This document shows, in pieces, positions 35,015 through 44,562 of a DNA stretch of 55,689 nt. This stretch comes from an uncultured Prevotellaceae bacterium (GTDB lineage Bacteria; Bacteroidota; Bacteroidia; Bacteroidales; Bacteroidaceae), in contig CALGGJ010000129.1 of NCBI GenBank assembly GCA_937915745.1, positions 1-55,689 on the forward strand, in the 5' to 3' direction. Position 1 is the first letter of the stretch; each line of letters opens with the position of its first letter. The translations under genes were made by a program, and so were the position numbers. Below the pieces are notes generated by a model. The model ran no database searches and had not been told where the DNA came from. It worked only from the letters and a program-made list of their open reading frames with translations.

Positions 35015-35046
35015 CCAAATCGGTCATTAGCGTTTTGATGATTTTA
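35015..35046 (+). repeat. Dispersed 32-bp motif, copy C
   Basis: Identical over 32 bases to copy A. Here the first bases also join a hairpin, ACCGATT-CCA-AATCGGT (35008-35024), with an outer AAAACG/CGTTTT pair. It lies between two convergent genes, 15 bases past the stop of the reverse barrel gene. The similarity to copies A and B stops after the 32 bases. Confidence 0.85.
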
Positions 35047-35061
35047 GTCCAAATCTTACAA

Positions 35062-36117
35062 TCAGAACTTCTGGCTTATACGCAACTCAATAACCGGATA
35101 TGCATCAACTTTCTTTATAAGTTTAACATAATCGCCCACCTTACCACGTACATCCCGCAAATCCTTCACAAGGTCAATCCCATCATGGGTAATTACACTC
35201 GGACTTCCACCCCACATCATAATGCCCATATCAAAGCCGATGTATGTATTACCGTTCCGGCTTAACGCACCATTGTATCCAAATCCAACATATGGCCGTA
35301 CAGCATTGACCCGCGCCCTGGCTATTACCTCATTCTGTTCGGTAGGTTTCATACGATATGCATCGCCTTCATGATAAAGCACATCGCCTTTTGCACATCG
35401 CAAGTCACCCTTGGCATGAATTAACTGACTGGTACGGGGGTCATAATAGTCGTAATCCCAATATATATCTTCGGTTGCAATAACATCATGATCAAAATCA
35501 CCCAAATGTATTGCCATCTCTCCATAGTATTCGAGCATGGCACTTACAAAATGGTCAGGAATATCCACATCCATACCATTGACACTGAACATGGGTTCAC
35601 GTGCCGCCGCTTTCTTATATAGCTCGTTATACATGTTCACACCCATCAGTGTCGAGATTTCTTCCTGCTTGTTTTTTGCCTTGGCAACAGTGCGCCCACC
35701 GATATACACGCCAGCCGTAAGATGCCAATGTTTGTTACTTAAAGGAAAAACATCTATTAGCAACTTGGCATTACTGAAGGTAGGCTCACCCTGCATGTCA
35801 ACATTATCCTTCATGTCGTAGTTGATGAACCCATGAATAAACTGGCGGATATTGTCCATGTAGTACTGTCGGGTTTCAGCATTCTCAGTCATACCTACCT
35901 CCACACCAAAGTTCATGGTCTTGTAGAACTTAGGCATAAACATCGCACCGGCTCTCACCTGGATATTACGATATATGGGCATGGCCACATCTACGCCCAG
36001 GCCTGTGCTACCAGCGGTTAGGCCGACATCACATGTACTGAGTGGTTTCCAATCCTGTCCTGTACAGTACACCGTGCTTGCATACATCAGCATTATAGCT
36101 ATACTTCTACATTTCAT
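35062..36117 (-). CDS. Outer-membrane beta-barrel protein, family not identified
   Basis: A 351-residue protein with a signal peptide (about 1-20). It has alternating hydrophobic beta strands and ends ...VIELRISQKF, with a C-terminal aromatic residue typical of outer-membrane barrels. GVGVDVAMPIYRNIQVRAG and RPYVGFGYNGALS look like porin-like strands. I do not recognise a specific family. It sits at the convergent meeting point of the polysaccharide export genes and the biosynthetic operon, and so may take part in surface polysaccharide display. Confidence 0.75.
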   Translation of the reverse strand: MKCRSIAIMLMYASTVYCTGQDWKPLSTCDVGLTAGSTGLGVDVAMPIYRNIQVRAGAMFMPKFYKTMNFGVEVGMTENAETRQYYMDNIRQFIHGFINYDMKDNVDMQGEPTFSNAKLLIDVFPLSNKHWHLTAGVYIGGRTVAKAKNKQEEISTLMGVNMYNELYKKAAAREPMFSVNGMDVDIPDHFVSAMLEYYGEMAIHLGDFDHDVIATEDIYWDYDYYDPRTSQLIHAKGDLRCAKGDVLYHEGDAYRMKPTEQNEVIARARVNAVRPYVGFGYNGALSRNGNTYIGFDMGIMMWGGSPSVITHDGIDLVKDLRDVRGKVGDYVKLIKKVDAYPVIELRISQKF

Positions 36118-36190
36118 AATCTACAGTTCTGTTTACTATCACACCTACCGGCAATATTACAGGTTGCGCATGTCCAGCCACAACCGGCAT

Positions 36191-37672
36191 TCAGTTTAAA
36201 GCAACGATAGAAGCCATCCCGTTTTTATCATACAACAACACGTTGATAGTACCCTCATCCTGCCCTTTTGTGATAATCTCACACACCGTGTCAGGATTAG
36301 CACCACTGCGACTCATTATGTCAGAAACATGGACCTCAGCTTTACCGCGCATATAATCATACACCATTTGAGTGTCTGCATCCATATCAGACACTAAATC
36401 CTGGTGCCCAAACCGACGCATCAGATGTTCTGTAATTTGTGGTTCATTCGCATCTGCATCATCACACTTCTCTGAGCGGTCGAGCCATTGTTGGAGTTTC
36501 TTCCACCATGTCTTTTGTTCGAAATGCGTCATTGCAGATGCATGTGCCAACTTATGCATCATTTTGGAGTGATGACTTATATTGTATTCAAGGAACAAAT
36601 ATGTGCCCCATGTAAGAGCGATTCCGACTATAATTACAAGATACAACTGGAGTTCTATATCTGCATTCAACAGCACAGAGAAGCCCCATACTGCCACAAC
36701 CGTCAGATTGATTGTAATCTCACAAAGAGTTGTCACGAAGTGACTGATCCCCGCCTTGATAAAAGCATGATGCAAGTGCGTCCTGTCGGGCGAGAAAGGA
36801 CTCCTGCCATTAATTATCCGCTGAGCCATAACCCTCAACGTGTCGGCAACCGGTACGCTCATGATGGCCAAAGCAAGTGCAATGAGATTTACTTTTACCG
36901 TAGATGCATAGTATCCGATTCCGTATTTACTATGTAACATACATATAGTGAACCATGTGATGAGGACACCCATTATCATTGTTCCGGCATCGCCTATAAA
37001 CATACGGCTGCGCTTACCAAACACATTATGCAAGAAAAACGGTATAAGTGCAAAGGCCATGGAGAATGCGAGGATAGCATTACTCCTGTCGTGTGAACGC
37101 AGGAAGACAACACCAAAGAGCAAGCTATAAACCATGCACAACCCACTCGAAAGGCCGTTTACGCCGTCAACCATATTAATGGAATTGATTATTCCCACGC
37201 CAATAAACACAGTCAACGGAACACCAATCCTCCAAGAGAACGACTCTATGCCCCACAAACCGTGGAAGGTATTTATACATGCACCGGCACCATATATCAT
37301 GCCAAGCATTGTTATGACCTCAATTATCAGCCTTATTATAGGACTAAGTCCGACGGTATCATCCACAAAGCCTATAAACATCATCAGTATCATCGCACAG
37401 ATAGGAACCATAATAATGCCGCTCTGACTCTCATACAAAACAGATTGAGTTGTCACACCTACGAAAACACCGACAACCATGCCGAAGAAAACAGCTAAGC
37501 CTCCCAATATAGGTACAGGAGTCTTCTGCAACTTTCTTGCATCCGGGTTATCTACAATGTTCTTTTCCCGCGCTATTCTCAGTACCTTGTAATAAACCCA
37601 ACGTACCGACACCAGCGATGAAATTGCAGAAATCACCACTGTGATTAACATTTTTATCATATGTTGACTCAT
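36191..37672 (-). CDS. Polyprenyl-phosphate sugar-1-phosphate transferase (WecA/MraY family) with C-terminal extension
   Basis: A 493-residue multi-pass membrane enzyme that starts polysaccharide chains by moving a sugar-1-phosphate from a UDP-sugar to undecaprenyl phosphate. Family motifs are DNPDARKLQ, GFVDDTVGLS, INMVDGVNGLSSG, RMFIGDAGTM and the HLHHA loop. After the last helix there is an extra cytoplasmic region of about 110 residues. Its end (MVYDYMRGKAEVHVSDIMSR..., then an EIITKGQDEGTINVLLYD strand-like part) looks like a winged helix. It is the last gene of the reverse operon, 19 bases after the nucleotidyltransferase. Confidence 0.9.
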   Translation of the reverse strand: MSQHMIKMLITVVISAISSLVSVRWVYYKVLRIAREKNIVDNPDARKLQKTPVPILGGLAVFFGMVVGVFVGVTTQSVLYESQSGIIMVPICAMILMMFIGFVDDTVGLSPIIRLIIEVITMLGMIYGAGACINTFHGLWGIESFSWRIGVPLTVFIGVGIINSINMVDGVNGLSSGLCMVYSLLFGVVFLRSHDRSNAILAFSMAFALIPFFLHNVFGKRSRMFIGDAGTMIMGVLITWFTICMLHSKYGIGYYASTVKVNLIALALAIMSVPVADTLRVMAQRIINGRSPFSPDRTHLHHAFIKAGISHFVTTLCEITINLTVVAVWGFSVLLNADIELQLYLVIIVGIALTWGTYLFLEYNISHHSKMMHKLAHASAMTHFEQKTWWKKLQQWLDRSEKCDDADANEPQITEHLMRRFGHQDLVSDMDADTQMVYDYMRGKAEVHVSDIMSRSGANPDTVCEIITKGQDEGTINVLLYDKNGMASIVALN

Positions 37673-37691
37673 AATGCCAATGAAGTTTTTT

Positions 37692-38756
37692 TCACTTTTT
37701 TAAAGTTTGCCAAGTCTTCCATATTGGACTCCACATCGTTTCGGTGGGATATTGGCTGAAAAATCTGAAATCGTGTGAAAGTCTGACCGATGTGCGTTTC
37801 CAAAGAGGAGCGTTCTTATTGTATGTATTTCGCTTATCAAACTTACCGAAGTTTCCCGACAACATTATTTCCTTCAAGAGGAAACGTCCTCGTTCTTCAT
37901 GAGGTTCAACCAGCATAAAAGCACTATCTAACCCAAACACGCGCTGCATAACCCACATCACTGCACGTGCAAAGTCTGTCATATTGAAATCCCTAAGCAG
38001 TTTCCTGCATTCGGTCTTCTCCCCGTCAGTACATCCTTGTCTCAAAATAAAATAGTAATCCATTATCTGTCGCATACCGATGCCTTCGTTGAAGAGGTGG
38101 CGATAGATGTGATTGAGTAAATATATTCGGTTGAATTCCATCGTAGGAACATTGATACTGATGCCATTGATATCGAGCGTCGTGATGTTGGTCGATTTGC
38201 ATTCCTCAAACCATCGCTGCATTCTATGATTAGCCACCATATTGTTCATCCACGATGGTGTGAAGTGCAACTCCACCTCCACACCCTCAATTTTGCCGGC
38301 ATCCACATGATGATAAAGCATATCACCCACCTGACCATATTTCTTCGCAAATTCAACAATGTCTTTTCGCGGTGCATCAATCCACAAGTCGAAGTCGCCA
38401 CCATGCCTTAATTCCGGGCGAGGATAAAGAGCTGCCACCCCAAGTCCCTTAAGCAGACAATAAGGCAGTCCCTCCTTTTCGAGCAATGCCACAACCTTAG
38501 GCAACTGCTGCTGCTGAAATGCATAGTTCCGCTCACATGCCGCTTGCACTCCCGCCCACTGATATGCCCACGACGGCAGTTCGTCTTCTGATTGGTGCCA
38601 CCACTTCTCAAAACCGATAAAGGTAACGCCGGTAATCGATTGACGTATTGCCTCACGGTAGAGCTTACGGCCCTCCTGCTCACTTATGTTGGCAGAAAAG
38701 TCGCTGCGCAAGCCTATCGATGCCTGAATCAGTTCGAAGAATAGAGATACTTTCAT
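37692..38756 (-). CDS. Putative nucleotidyltransferase family protein
   Basis: A 354-residue protein of the uncharacterised nucleotidyltransferase group (PF14907-like), with PYCLLKGLGVAALYP and the metal-binding RHGGDFDLWID. Proteins of this type recur in Bacteroidota capsule loci with unknown substrate. It is co-directional with the sugar transferases around it. The core assignment is good; the role is inferred from context. Confidence 0.75.
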   Translation of the reverse strand: MKVSLFFELIQASIGLRSDFSANISEQEGRKLYREAIRQSITGVTFIGFEKWWHQSEDELPSWAYQWAGVQAACERNYAFQQQQLPKVVALLEKEGLPYCLLKGLGVAALYPRPELRHGGDFDLWIDAPRKDIVEFAKKYGQVGDMLYHHVDAGKIEGVEVELHFTPSWMNNMVANHRMQRWFEECKSTNITTLDINGISINVPTMEFNRIYLLNHIYRHLFNEGIGMRQIMDYYFILRQGCTDGEKTECRKLLRDFNMTDFARAVMWVMQRVFGLDSAFMLVEPHEERGRFLLKEIMLSGNFGKFDKRNTYNKNAPLWKRTSVRLSHDFRFFSQYPTETMWSPIWKTWQTLKK

Positions 38757-38777
38757 CTGTCAAGATTGCGTTCCATA

Positions 38778-39869
38778 TCAGTATAGTTCAGCATATTGCT
38801 TAGCAACAATATCCCATCTGTAACGTCTGTCAGCGATTTCCTTCATTACAGATGCAACTGCCTCAAGTTCAGAATCGGGAGCTGATAGTATCAGTTGTCT
38901 GAGCGTTTCTGCATTGCTGAAGTATAATGCACTGTCTTCTGTCGTGGCACGGTTATACACCACATCGAAGGCTATGATTGGTATGCGGAAGTACATCGCC
39001 TCAACAAGCGACGGATTGGTACCACCGGCACTATGCCCGTGAATATACCATCTGGCATTCGAGCGCAAAACATACAACACATCTAAGTCGTAAATCGGTG
39101 GCAGGATATGTATGTTATCGTAGTGCGAATACCTGTTCTTAAGTTCAATGCCATACTCACTCTTGTCCCAATTGCCCACAAACACAAGCAGCTTGTCGGT
39201 TCCGGCAAAAGCATCCAATATCACATGGCAATTGTTTTCAGGCTCAATGCGGCATACAGTTATTGCATACTGTTTATCAACCAAGTCGTGTTTCAGCAGT
39301 GTTTCAGCAGCCACATCCGGAGCCACACTACACAAAGCCTGGTCACCTCCATATGCAATCAACTCCGATTGCTTTCCATAAGTATCTACGACATAATCGT
39401 ATATACCCTTATTGTCGGACACCACAACATCAGCATATCTTACCGCCACAGCTTCCGATGTCCTCAAAAACCATCGTGCCGCTTTTCCCCACTTATCTCG
39501 CTTATGTTCCAATCCGTCGATATTGACAACAATCCGTCCCCTGAATAACAGACTGAATATAGGCAGGAAAATACATCCCGACACTCCAAGAATCAGCACT
39601 GTATCAAAGCCACGGCCGACACACATTAACATCGAAACGATGTCGTATGGTATGCTCTCAGCACCGTTGGCATGTAAGAACGGTACATAAACAAGCCGTG
39701 CACCCTTATACGACTGGAGTTTTCGTGAGTAACTACGAGCAGAACAGAACACAGTGAATTCAGCATCTTCGTTGTAACTGATTATGTTTTCAACCAATGC
39801 TTCAAACCCACCGTAGTTGGCAGGTACGCCTACCGTACCTATTACCGCAATATACCTTTTTTTGTACAT
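38778..39869 (-). CDS. DUF1972-type glycosyltransferase (GT4-like)
   Basis: A 363-residue GT-B glycosyltransferase opening VIGTVGVPANYGGFEALVENI, the mark of the DUF1972 rhamnosyltransferase-like group. It later has CRIEPENNCHVILDAF and GHSAGGTNPSLVEAMY, which bind the sugar nucleotide. The sugar may be rhamnose by family resemblance, but this is not certain. Confidence 0.88.
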   Translation of the reverse strand: MYKKRYIAVIGTVGVPANYGGFEALVENIISYNEDAEFTVFCSARSYSRKLQSYKGARLVYVPFLHANGAESIPYDIVSMLMCVGRGFDTVLILGVSGCIFLPIFSLLFRGRIVVNIDGLEHKRDKWGKAARWFLRTSEAVAVRYADVVVSDNKGIYDYVVDTYGKQSELIAYGGDQALCSVAPDVAAETLLKHDLVDKQYAITVCRIEPENNCHVILDAFAGTDKLLVFVGNWDKSEYGIELKNRYSHYDNIHILPPIYDLDVLYVLRSNARWYIHGHSAGGTNPSLVEAMYFRIPIIAFDVVYNRATTEDSALYFSNAETLRQLILSAPDSELEAVASVMKEIADRRYRWDIVAKQYAELY

Positions 39870-39885
39870 TTTCTACAATCAATAC

Positions 39886-41001
39886 TTAACCGACCTTGTA
39901 AAGTTTTGATTTTCCAATTACCATACGGTCTATAAGGCAATACTTCACAACATGTGAAAAAATGATTGCTATTAATAATGTTAAAATACATACAGCAATA
40001 TAAGCCAAATGAATATTTGGAAAAAACTTATCAAAATGAAAATATGAAACAGCACGGAAACACATCATATGGCATAAATATATCTCCATACTGATTGAGC
40101 TTAAATAACGAAGAATCCTATTGCTCAATAAAACTCCTTCATAACCAATTGCAAGGCAAACCCATATAGACATAGTCAACAGAGTAACAATTACACCGAC
40201 AAAATCTGAGTTCCAATGTCCATACTCCCAATAAATAATAGTTAAAAGGATGCTCAAAATCCACCACAGCCATTGATTCTTAGATGTGATATGATATATA
40301 AAGTCACGATATAAATAAATGAGACCACCCGCCATGAAGAATGGCAAATTATACAAGAAAGAACGAGGAACAGCACTAAATGATATGAATTTATCCGTAA
40401 AGAAGTATGTCATGCACGATAAACATATCAATAAAGATATAAAAAACATCATCCATGCTCGAAACCTGTTATCGATAAGGAATACAAAGAAGGGATAAAA
40501 TATATAAAAAATAAATATAATACCGAGAAACCAGCCTACTCCCATAACACTCATGCTAAAATTAGGAAGAAATCCAAAAAGCATCGTAATATTGAGAAAA
40601 GCCTCTAGTGCCATTTGTAAAATATGAGGCATAGGCGAACTGCCTAATATAAAGTCTGAAGATCTGCTGATTGCTGTTTGATTTGGAGAATGAGGAATAA
40701 AGGCTGCTATCAGTACAAGAATTGCAAAAAAAGGCAAGATTCGCATATAACGCCTCTTATAAAACTGATCAGGTGTTATCTCCTTTAATTTGAATTTTTC
40801 ATAATAACCACAACTGAGTGAAAAAGCAGATAATATCATAAAAAGGAATACGAGTCCTGACATTGTAGCTATAACCCTATCATACACATAGCCAGAAAAG
40901 TTAAGGGGCATATTTGCCTTAACATGCATTAAGACAATTCCAATGGCTGAATAAGCCCTTATACCATCTAAAGACGGAAACATTTTATATTTATGAGCCA
41001 T
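39886..41001 (-). CDS. Membrane acyltransferase (acyltransferase family 3, OafA-like)
   Basis: A 371-residue protein with about ten membrane helices, opening FPSLDGIRAYSAIGIVLMHV. The family's His is present in VLMH, and there is an RRYMRILPFF loop. Such enzymes O-acetylate or otherwise acylate surface sugars. The gene is notably AT-rich, as are the genes that follow it to about 50.3 kb. Confidence 0.9.
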   Translation of the reverse strand: MAHKYKMFPSLDGIRAYSAIGIVLMHVKANMPLNFSGYVYDRVIATMSGLVFLFMILSAFSLSCGYYEKFKLKEITPDQFYKRRYMRILPFFAILVLIAAFIPHSPNQTAISRSSDFILGSSPMPHILQMALEAFLNITMLFGFLPNFSMSVMGVGWFLGIIFIFYIFYPFFVFLIDNRFRAWMMFFISLLICLSCMTYFFTDKFISFSAVPRSFLYNLPFFMAGGLIYLYRDFIYHITSKNQWLWWILSILLTIIYWEYGHWNSDFVGVIVTLLTMSIWVCLAIGYEGVLLSNRILRYLSSISMEIYLCHMMCFRAVSYFHFDKFFPNIHLAYIAVCILTLLIAIIFSHVVKYCLIDRMVIGKSKLYKVG

Positions 41002-41007
41002 ACTTCT

Positions 41008-42165
41008 CTATAGTAACTTTTGGGCAACCAATACTTCCCTTAAATTTAATTGGAAACTATCCAAACGTTTTAATGCAAGCGAAAGAGATTTTGCAGCCTG
41101 GTCTTTTAATGGTTGAGGATTATTAAACCATTCCTTAAACATGATCAAAGCTTCATCTGTCGTTTTTTTTGTAGCAGGAATTACATATGGATATTGCAGA
41201 TTATAATATAAAGCCTCAAATTTATGACAATAAGAAAACGGGATAGTAACTACTCTTGACGAAAACGCTGCAATTGTAGAATGCATTCGTGAACCCAAAA
41301 AGAAATCCATATTAGCGATGTAACTTTTTGCAGATATAGCATCTTCAAAGGCTGGAGCAAGAACTACGTCATTTCCAAATTTTTCCTTAAGTTCACAACA
41401 TATACGATAATCATTCTCAGTAGCCTCAAAATGGTCTTTGTCAACCACATGAGCTATAAGATGAATATGGCAGCCACCAATACCTACAAGATAAGAAATC
41501 AAGTCATAATAAAACTTTTGATAGTCAACAGTCAATCCGAACTGTTTATTTGTATTTTTATCCCACAACAACGATGAAACGTTAATTCCTATATTCACGC
41601 ATGAATGGCTAATCTCGAATTTGTTTTTTTCATATGGAAGCAGAAACGCCATATCTGCCGTTGTCCTAACATGATTTCCCTTTATCAATTTGGCTGTATC
41701 GTCTCTGGCATAGGCAAGTGCCGAATTATTTATAATCCATTCAGACCAATTGACTAGCAATGGTTTATAATGGCCATAAGTCTGAGGGAGCAAGAAAAGT
41801 GGTCGATGTGCCCAATAAACAATCTGTTTGCGCATAATCTGTACTACATTACGCTGAAAGCCATAAATACCAGTGAACCCATCACCATAGCTGCCATCAA
41901 ACACAGCGTCGCAAGTACATATGACGTTATATGTACTGATCCAACTTTTTATGCTATAAATATTGAAGATAGAACATCTGATATTCAATTCTGGGAAGTT
42001 TTTGCGAATCAGTCCTAACTGGTCTTGCTTTGTTATGCAAATTATTTCAAGCTCTTCCTTTTTATAAATATTCAAAAGAATCCTGAGAAATGTAAAAGTC
42101 AAAGCCTCACATCCCTTATTTGCATCCTTTAAGGATAATCCCATTAAACCAAATCTATGTATCAT
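41008..42165 (-). CDS. Polysaccharide pyruvyl transferase family protein
   Basis: A 385-residue protein opening FGLMGLSLKDANKGCEALTF, with the C-terminal family motif DFFLGSRMHSTIAAFSS. Enzymes of this family add ketal-linked pyruvate from PEP to sugars, giving the polymer negative charge. Placement between an acyltransferase and an FrhB-like gene is a common capsule-locus pattern. Confidence 0.88.
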   Translation of the reverse strand: MIHRFGLMGLSLKDANKGCEALTFTFLRILLNIYKKEELEIICITKQDQLGLIRKNFPELNIRCSIFNIYSIKSWISTYNVICTCDAVFDGSYGDGFTGIYGFQRNVVQIMRKQIVYWAHRPLFLLPQTYGHYKPLLVNWSEWIINNSALAYARDDTAKLIKGNHVRTTADMAFLLPYEKNKFEISHSCVNIGINVSSLLWDKNTNKQFGLTVDYQKFYYDLISYLVGIGGCHIHLIAHVVDKDHFEATENDYRICCELKEKFGNDVVLAPAFEDAISAKSYIANMDFFLGSRMHSTIAAFSSRVVTIPFSYCHKFEALYYNLQYPYVIPATKKTTDEALIMFKEWFNNPQPLKDQAAKSLSLALKRLDSFQLNLREVLVAQKLL

Positions 42166-42171
42166 ATATTA

Positions 42172-43371
42172 TTATAAACTGCCTTTTAAAATTCTGTATA
42201 TCGTACCACAAAATCTCAATATTAATTGCTTTAATGAAAAACCTTTTGAAAACTGTCGGAGTATTGCATTATCATAAAGAGGGAAACGCTTTCCACAGAC
42301 TCTTTGAGCTATCTTGTATGCTGACAGAGAAGACTTTCGTGTATAATGATAAGGTTGCATCTGCTTTAGTAATACTTTGTCAACATCACAATCCAATGCA
42401 CTCACATCATTAGAATCTATTAATTTATCAAACAAATCCGCACCCTCCTTAGTTCGTAAGAATACAATATTACGGCCAGGTTTATCGTCGAATACAGGTT
42501 TCCCTTTATCACTCAAATACCACGCATCTCCACAAGATATATCAGCCAACTCGCCTGTACCATCAGCACAATACCGACAAATCTTTTTGACATCACGTCC
42601 CAATATCGACATCCAAGCTTTCTCATATTCCATAGTTGATGTTGTACCATTTTTGAATGTAAGCACTACATTTCCCGGCCATCCATTGCCTCTATATTGG
42701 AAATCATCACAATCTTTCAAATCACCAACATCTAAAGCCGTTAAGAGTTTATTATTTGCGACAAGGCTTGGTTGACCTGCACAAAAGAATGAAAACAAAT
42801 ACTTTACAGACTTTCCGATTTCCGGATTAACATGGTCAATATAAATTTTTAATGACGACACATCACAGGGCTTTCCGACAAAGGCATATGTCTCATTACC
42901 TTTAATCAAATTCAGAATATCAGTCAGTGGAGCTGATGTAGTATAACGCGAACCCATACATTCAAGGAGTTCTTGTTCTGTATGGTTCACCCTTGTCAGT
43001 GTACATCTGAAATCATCGGGATGCTTACAAGTAGAAATTACGCCATCAACTATGTGTTCTCGTATTAAAAACAGACACAAGGCTGTAATAATTCCGCCAC
43101 TTGAAGCTCTAAATCTAATATCTTCATCATTAGACCACGCTAAAACACTTCTCTTATATTTTCCCCAAATTGTTCCATCAAGATAATTACGCGTAGCAAA
43201 TCCTGAAGCAGGACATACCAAAGAACATAAACGTAAGTCCCTATCAGATAATTGTGGACTACTGAACCCTTTTTTATCAACATTAATCATAACGCCATTT
43301 ACAGCCTTGCAGAGTCCACAGCCAGTACAATATTCTTTGAGTGTATTTCTTAAATTATTTTTTTTCATCAT
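42172..43371 (-). CDS. FrhB-like iron-sulfur protein (F420 hydrogenase beta-subunit family)
   Basis: A 399-residue protein with an N-terminal cluster motif CTGCGLCKAV and a second Cys group (LCSLVCPASG). An FrhB-type flavin domain follows (RASSGGIITAL, GKPCDVSSLKIY, CRYCADGTGELADISCGD). In polysaccharide loci these proteins sit beside pyruvyl transferases and probably act as flavin redox enzymes on sugars. The reaction is not known. The start overlaps the previous gene by 17 bases, or 14 if the second Met is used. Confidence 0.85.
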   Translation of the reverse strand: MMKKNNLRNTLKEYCTGCGLCKAVNGVMINVDKKGFSSPQLSDRDLRLCSLVCPASGFATRNYLDGTIWGKYKRSVLAWSNDEDIRFRASSGGIITALCLFLIREHIVDGVISTCKHPDDFRCTLTRVNHTEQELLECMGSRYTTSAPLTDILNLIKGNETYAFVGKPCDVSSLKIYIDHVNPEIGKSVKYLFSFFCAGQPSLVANNKLLTALDVGDLKDCDDFQYRGNGWPGNVVLTFKNGTTSTMEYEKAWMSILGRDVKKICRYCADGTGELADISCGDAWYLSDKGKPVFDDKPGRNIVFLRTKEGADLFDKLIDSNDVSALDCDVDKVLLKQMQPYHYTRKSSLSAYKIAQRVCGKRFPLYDNAILRQFSKGFSLKQLILRFCGTIYRILKGSL

Positions 43372-44533
43372 TTACTACATTCAGGAGCTGTTTAATAATA
43401 AATGGCCAGTTATATTTATCAATTATCAGCTGACGAGCATTGTCTATGACCTTTCGGCGGTATTCTTCATCATCTATATATTTACTAACAGCATTCACCC
43501 ATGGTTCTACATCAAATTTTTCAACCACTATGCCCAGGTCCTCATTACCGCCTATTAGGGTTGCAGACCCGCCATTTGCGCTAGATACCACAGGAGCACC
43601 CAAATACATCGCCTCCAACAACACCATACCAAATATCTCCAACTTTGAGGGCAGCAAAAAAGCCTTAGCAAGTGGATATATATATTTAAGTTGAGGGTTG
43701 TCAATTCGATTCACACGATATATACCATCTAAAACTTTTGGGGACCGATGTTTTATCACATCTTCCTCATAATCCTCATGATGATAGCCTACCATTCTCT
43801 TAAATGCAGAGATGTTACTTTTGCCAATAACTACGAATTTCAGATCAGGATATTTTTTTTGCAACTTTTCATATACGTCAAGTAAAAAAGGGTAATTCTT
43901 TCTTTCGCTCAGCGCTCCAACATACAATATACACCTGTGCTGAGACATGAAATCCATAAGTTTCTGCGTTTCAGGTGAAATAGCAACATCACAGTCAAAG
44001 CGTGCTGTGTCAAGTCCTACGCCTATATTGCATAGATTTGTATATCCTTTTTTATTCAAATAGTCATAAGAAAGAACTGATTTGACAAACTTGTATTTAA
44101 GTTGTCTGTCCAGACGTTTTGTAAATAAAGCATCAAATAGTGGGGAGACAAACTTAAACATAAACATATTATAGTAAGGGCCATTATACAATGCAACTTT
44201 AGGATGATTCAACGATACCAAATATGTCATAAGTTGATAATACTCCTGACAAATTACTAAATCATATTGTTTTAAGAAATCCCGTTTGCAAATATTAAAA
44301 TTAAGTCCCCAACGTAAAAACCTAAATCTTGGAACCTCAATACATTTTGCTTGATATCTACCATTCTGATAGAAAACAAAGTTACTTCGTGGCCCTCTAC
44401 GCTTCATCGTTATGAAATCATAATCATATCCCATATCACAAAACGCACGTCCAATACCCAACTGCTGGACATTATACGAGTTAATGTCTAAATCATTTGC
44501 CGTAGAACGGATTAGTAGTATTTTCTTTCCCAT
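43355..44533 (-). CDS. Glycosyltransferase family 4
   Basis: A 392-residue GT-B enzyme with LYVGALSERKNYPFLLDVYE in the donor-binding half and KAFLLPSKLEIFGMVLLEAMYLGAP near the C-terminus (shown in part), including the EX7E-type motif. The sugar and linkage are unknown. AT-rich codon use. Confidence 0.9.
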   Translation of the reverse strand: MGKKILLIRSTANDLDINSYNVQQLGIGRAFCDMGYDYDFITMKRRGPRSNFVFYQNGRYQAKCIEVPRFRFLRWGLNFNICKRDFLKQYDLVICQEYYQLMTYLVSLNHPKVALYNGPYYNMFMFKFVSPLFDALFTKRLDRQLKYKFVKSVLSYDYLNKKGYTNLCNIGVGLDTARFDCDVAISPETQKLMDFMSQHRCILYVGALSERKNYPFLLDVYEKLQKKYPDLKFVVIGKSNISAFKRMVGYHHEDYEEDVIKHRSPKVLDGIYRVNRIDNPQLKYIYPLAKAFLLPSKLEIFGMVLLEAMYLGAPVVSSANGGSATLIGGNEDLGIVVEKFDVEPWVNAVSKYIDDEEYRRKVIDNARQLIIDKYNWPFIIKQLLNVVNDEKK

Positions 44534-44562
44534 GACTTATAATAGAGTCCTGTAGTTTTAGC

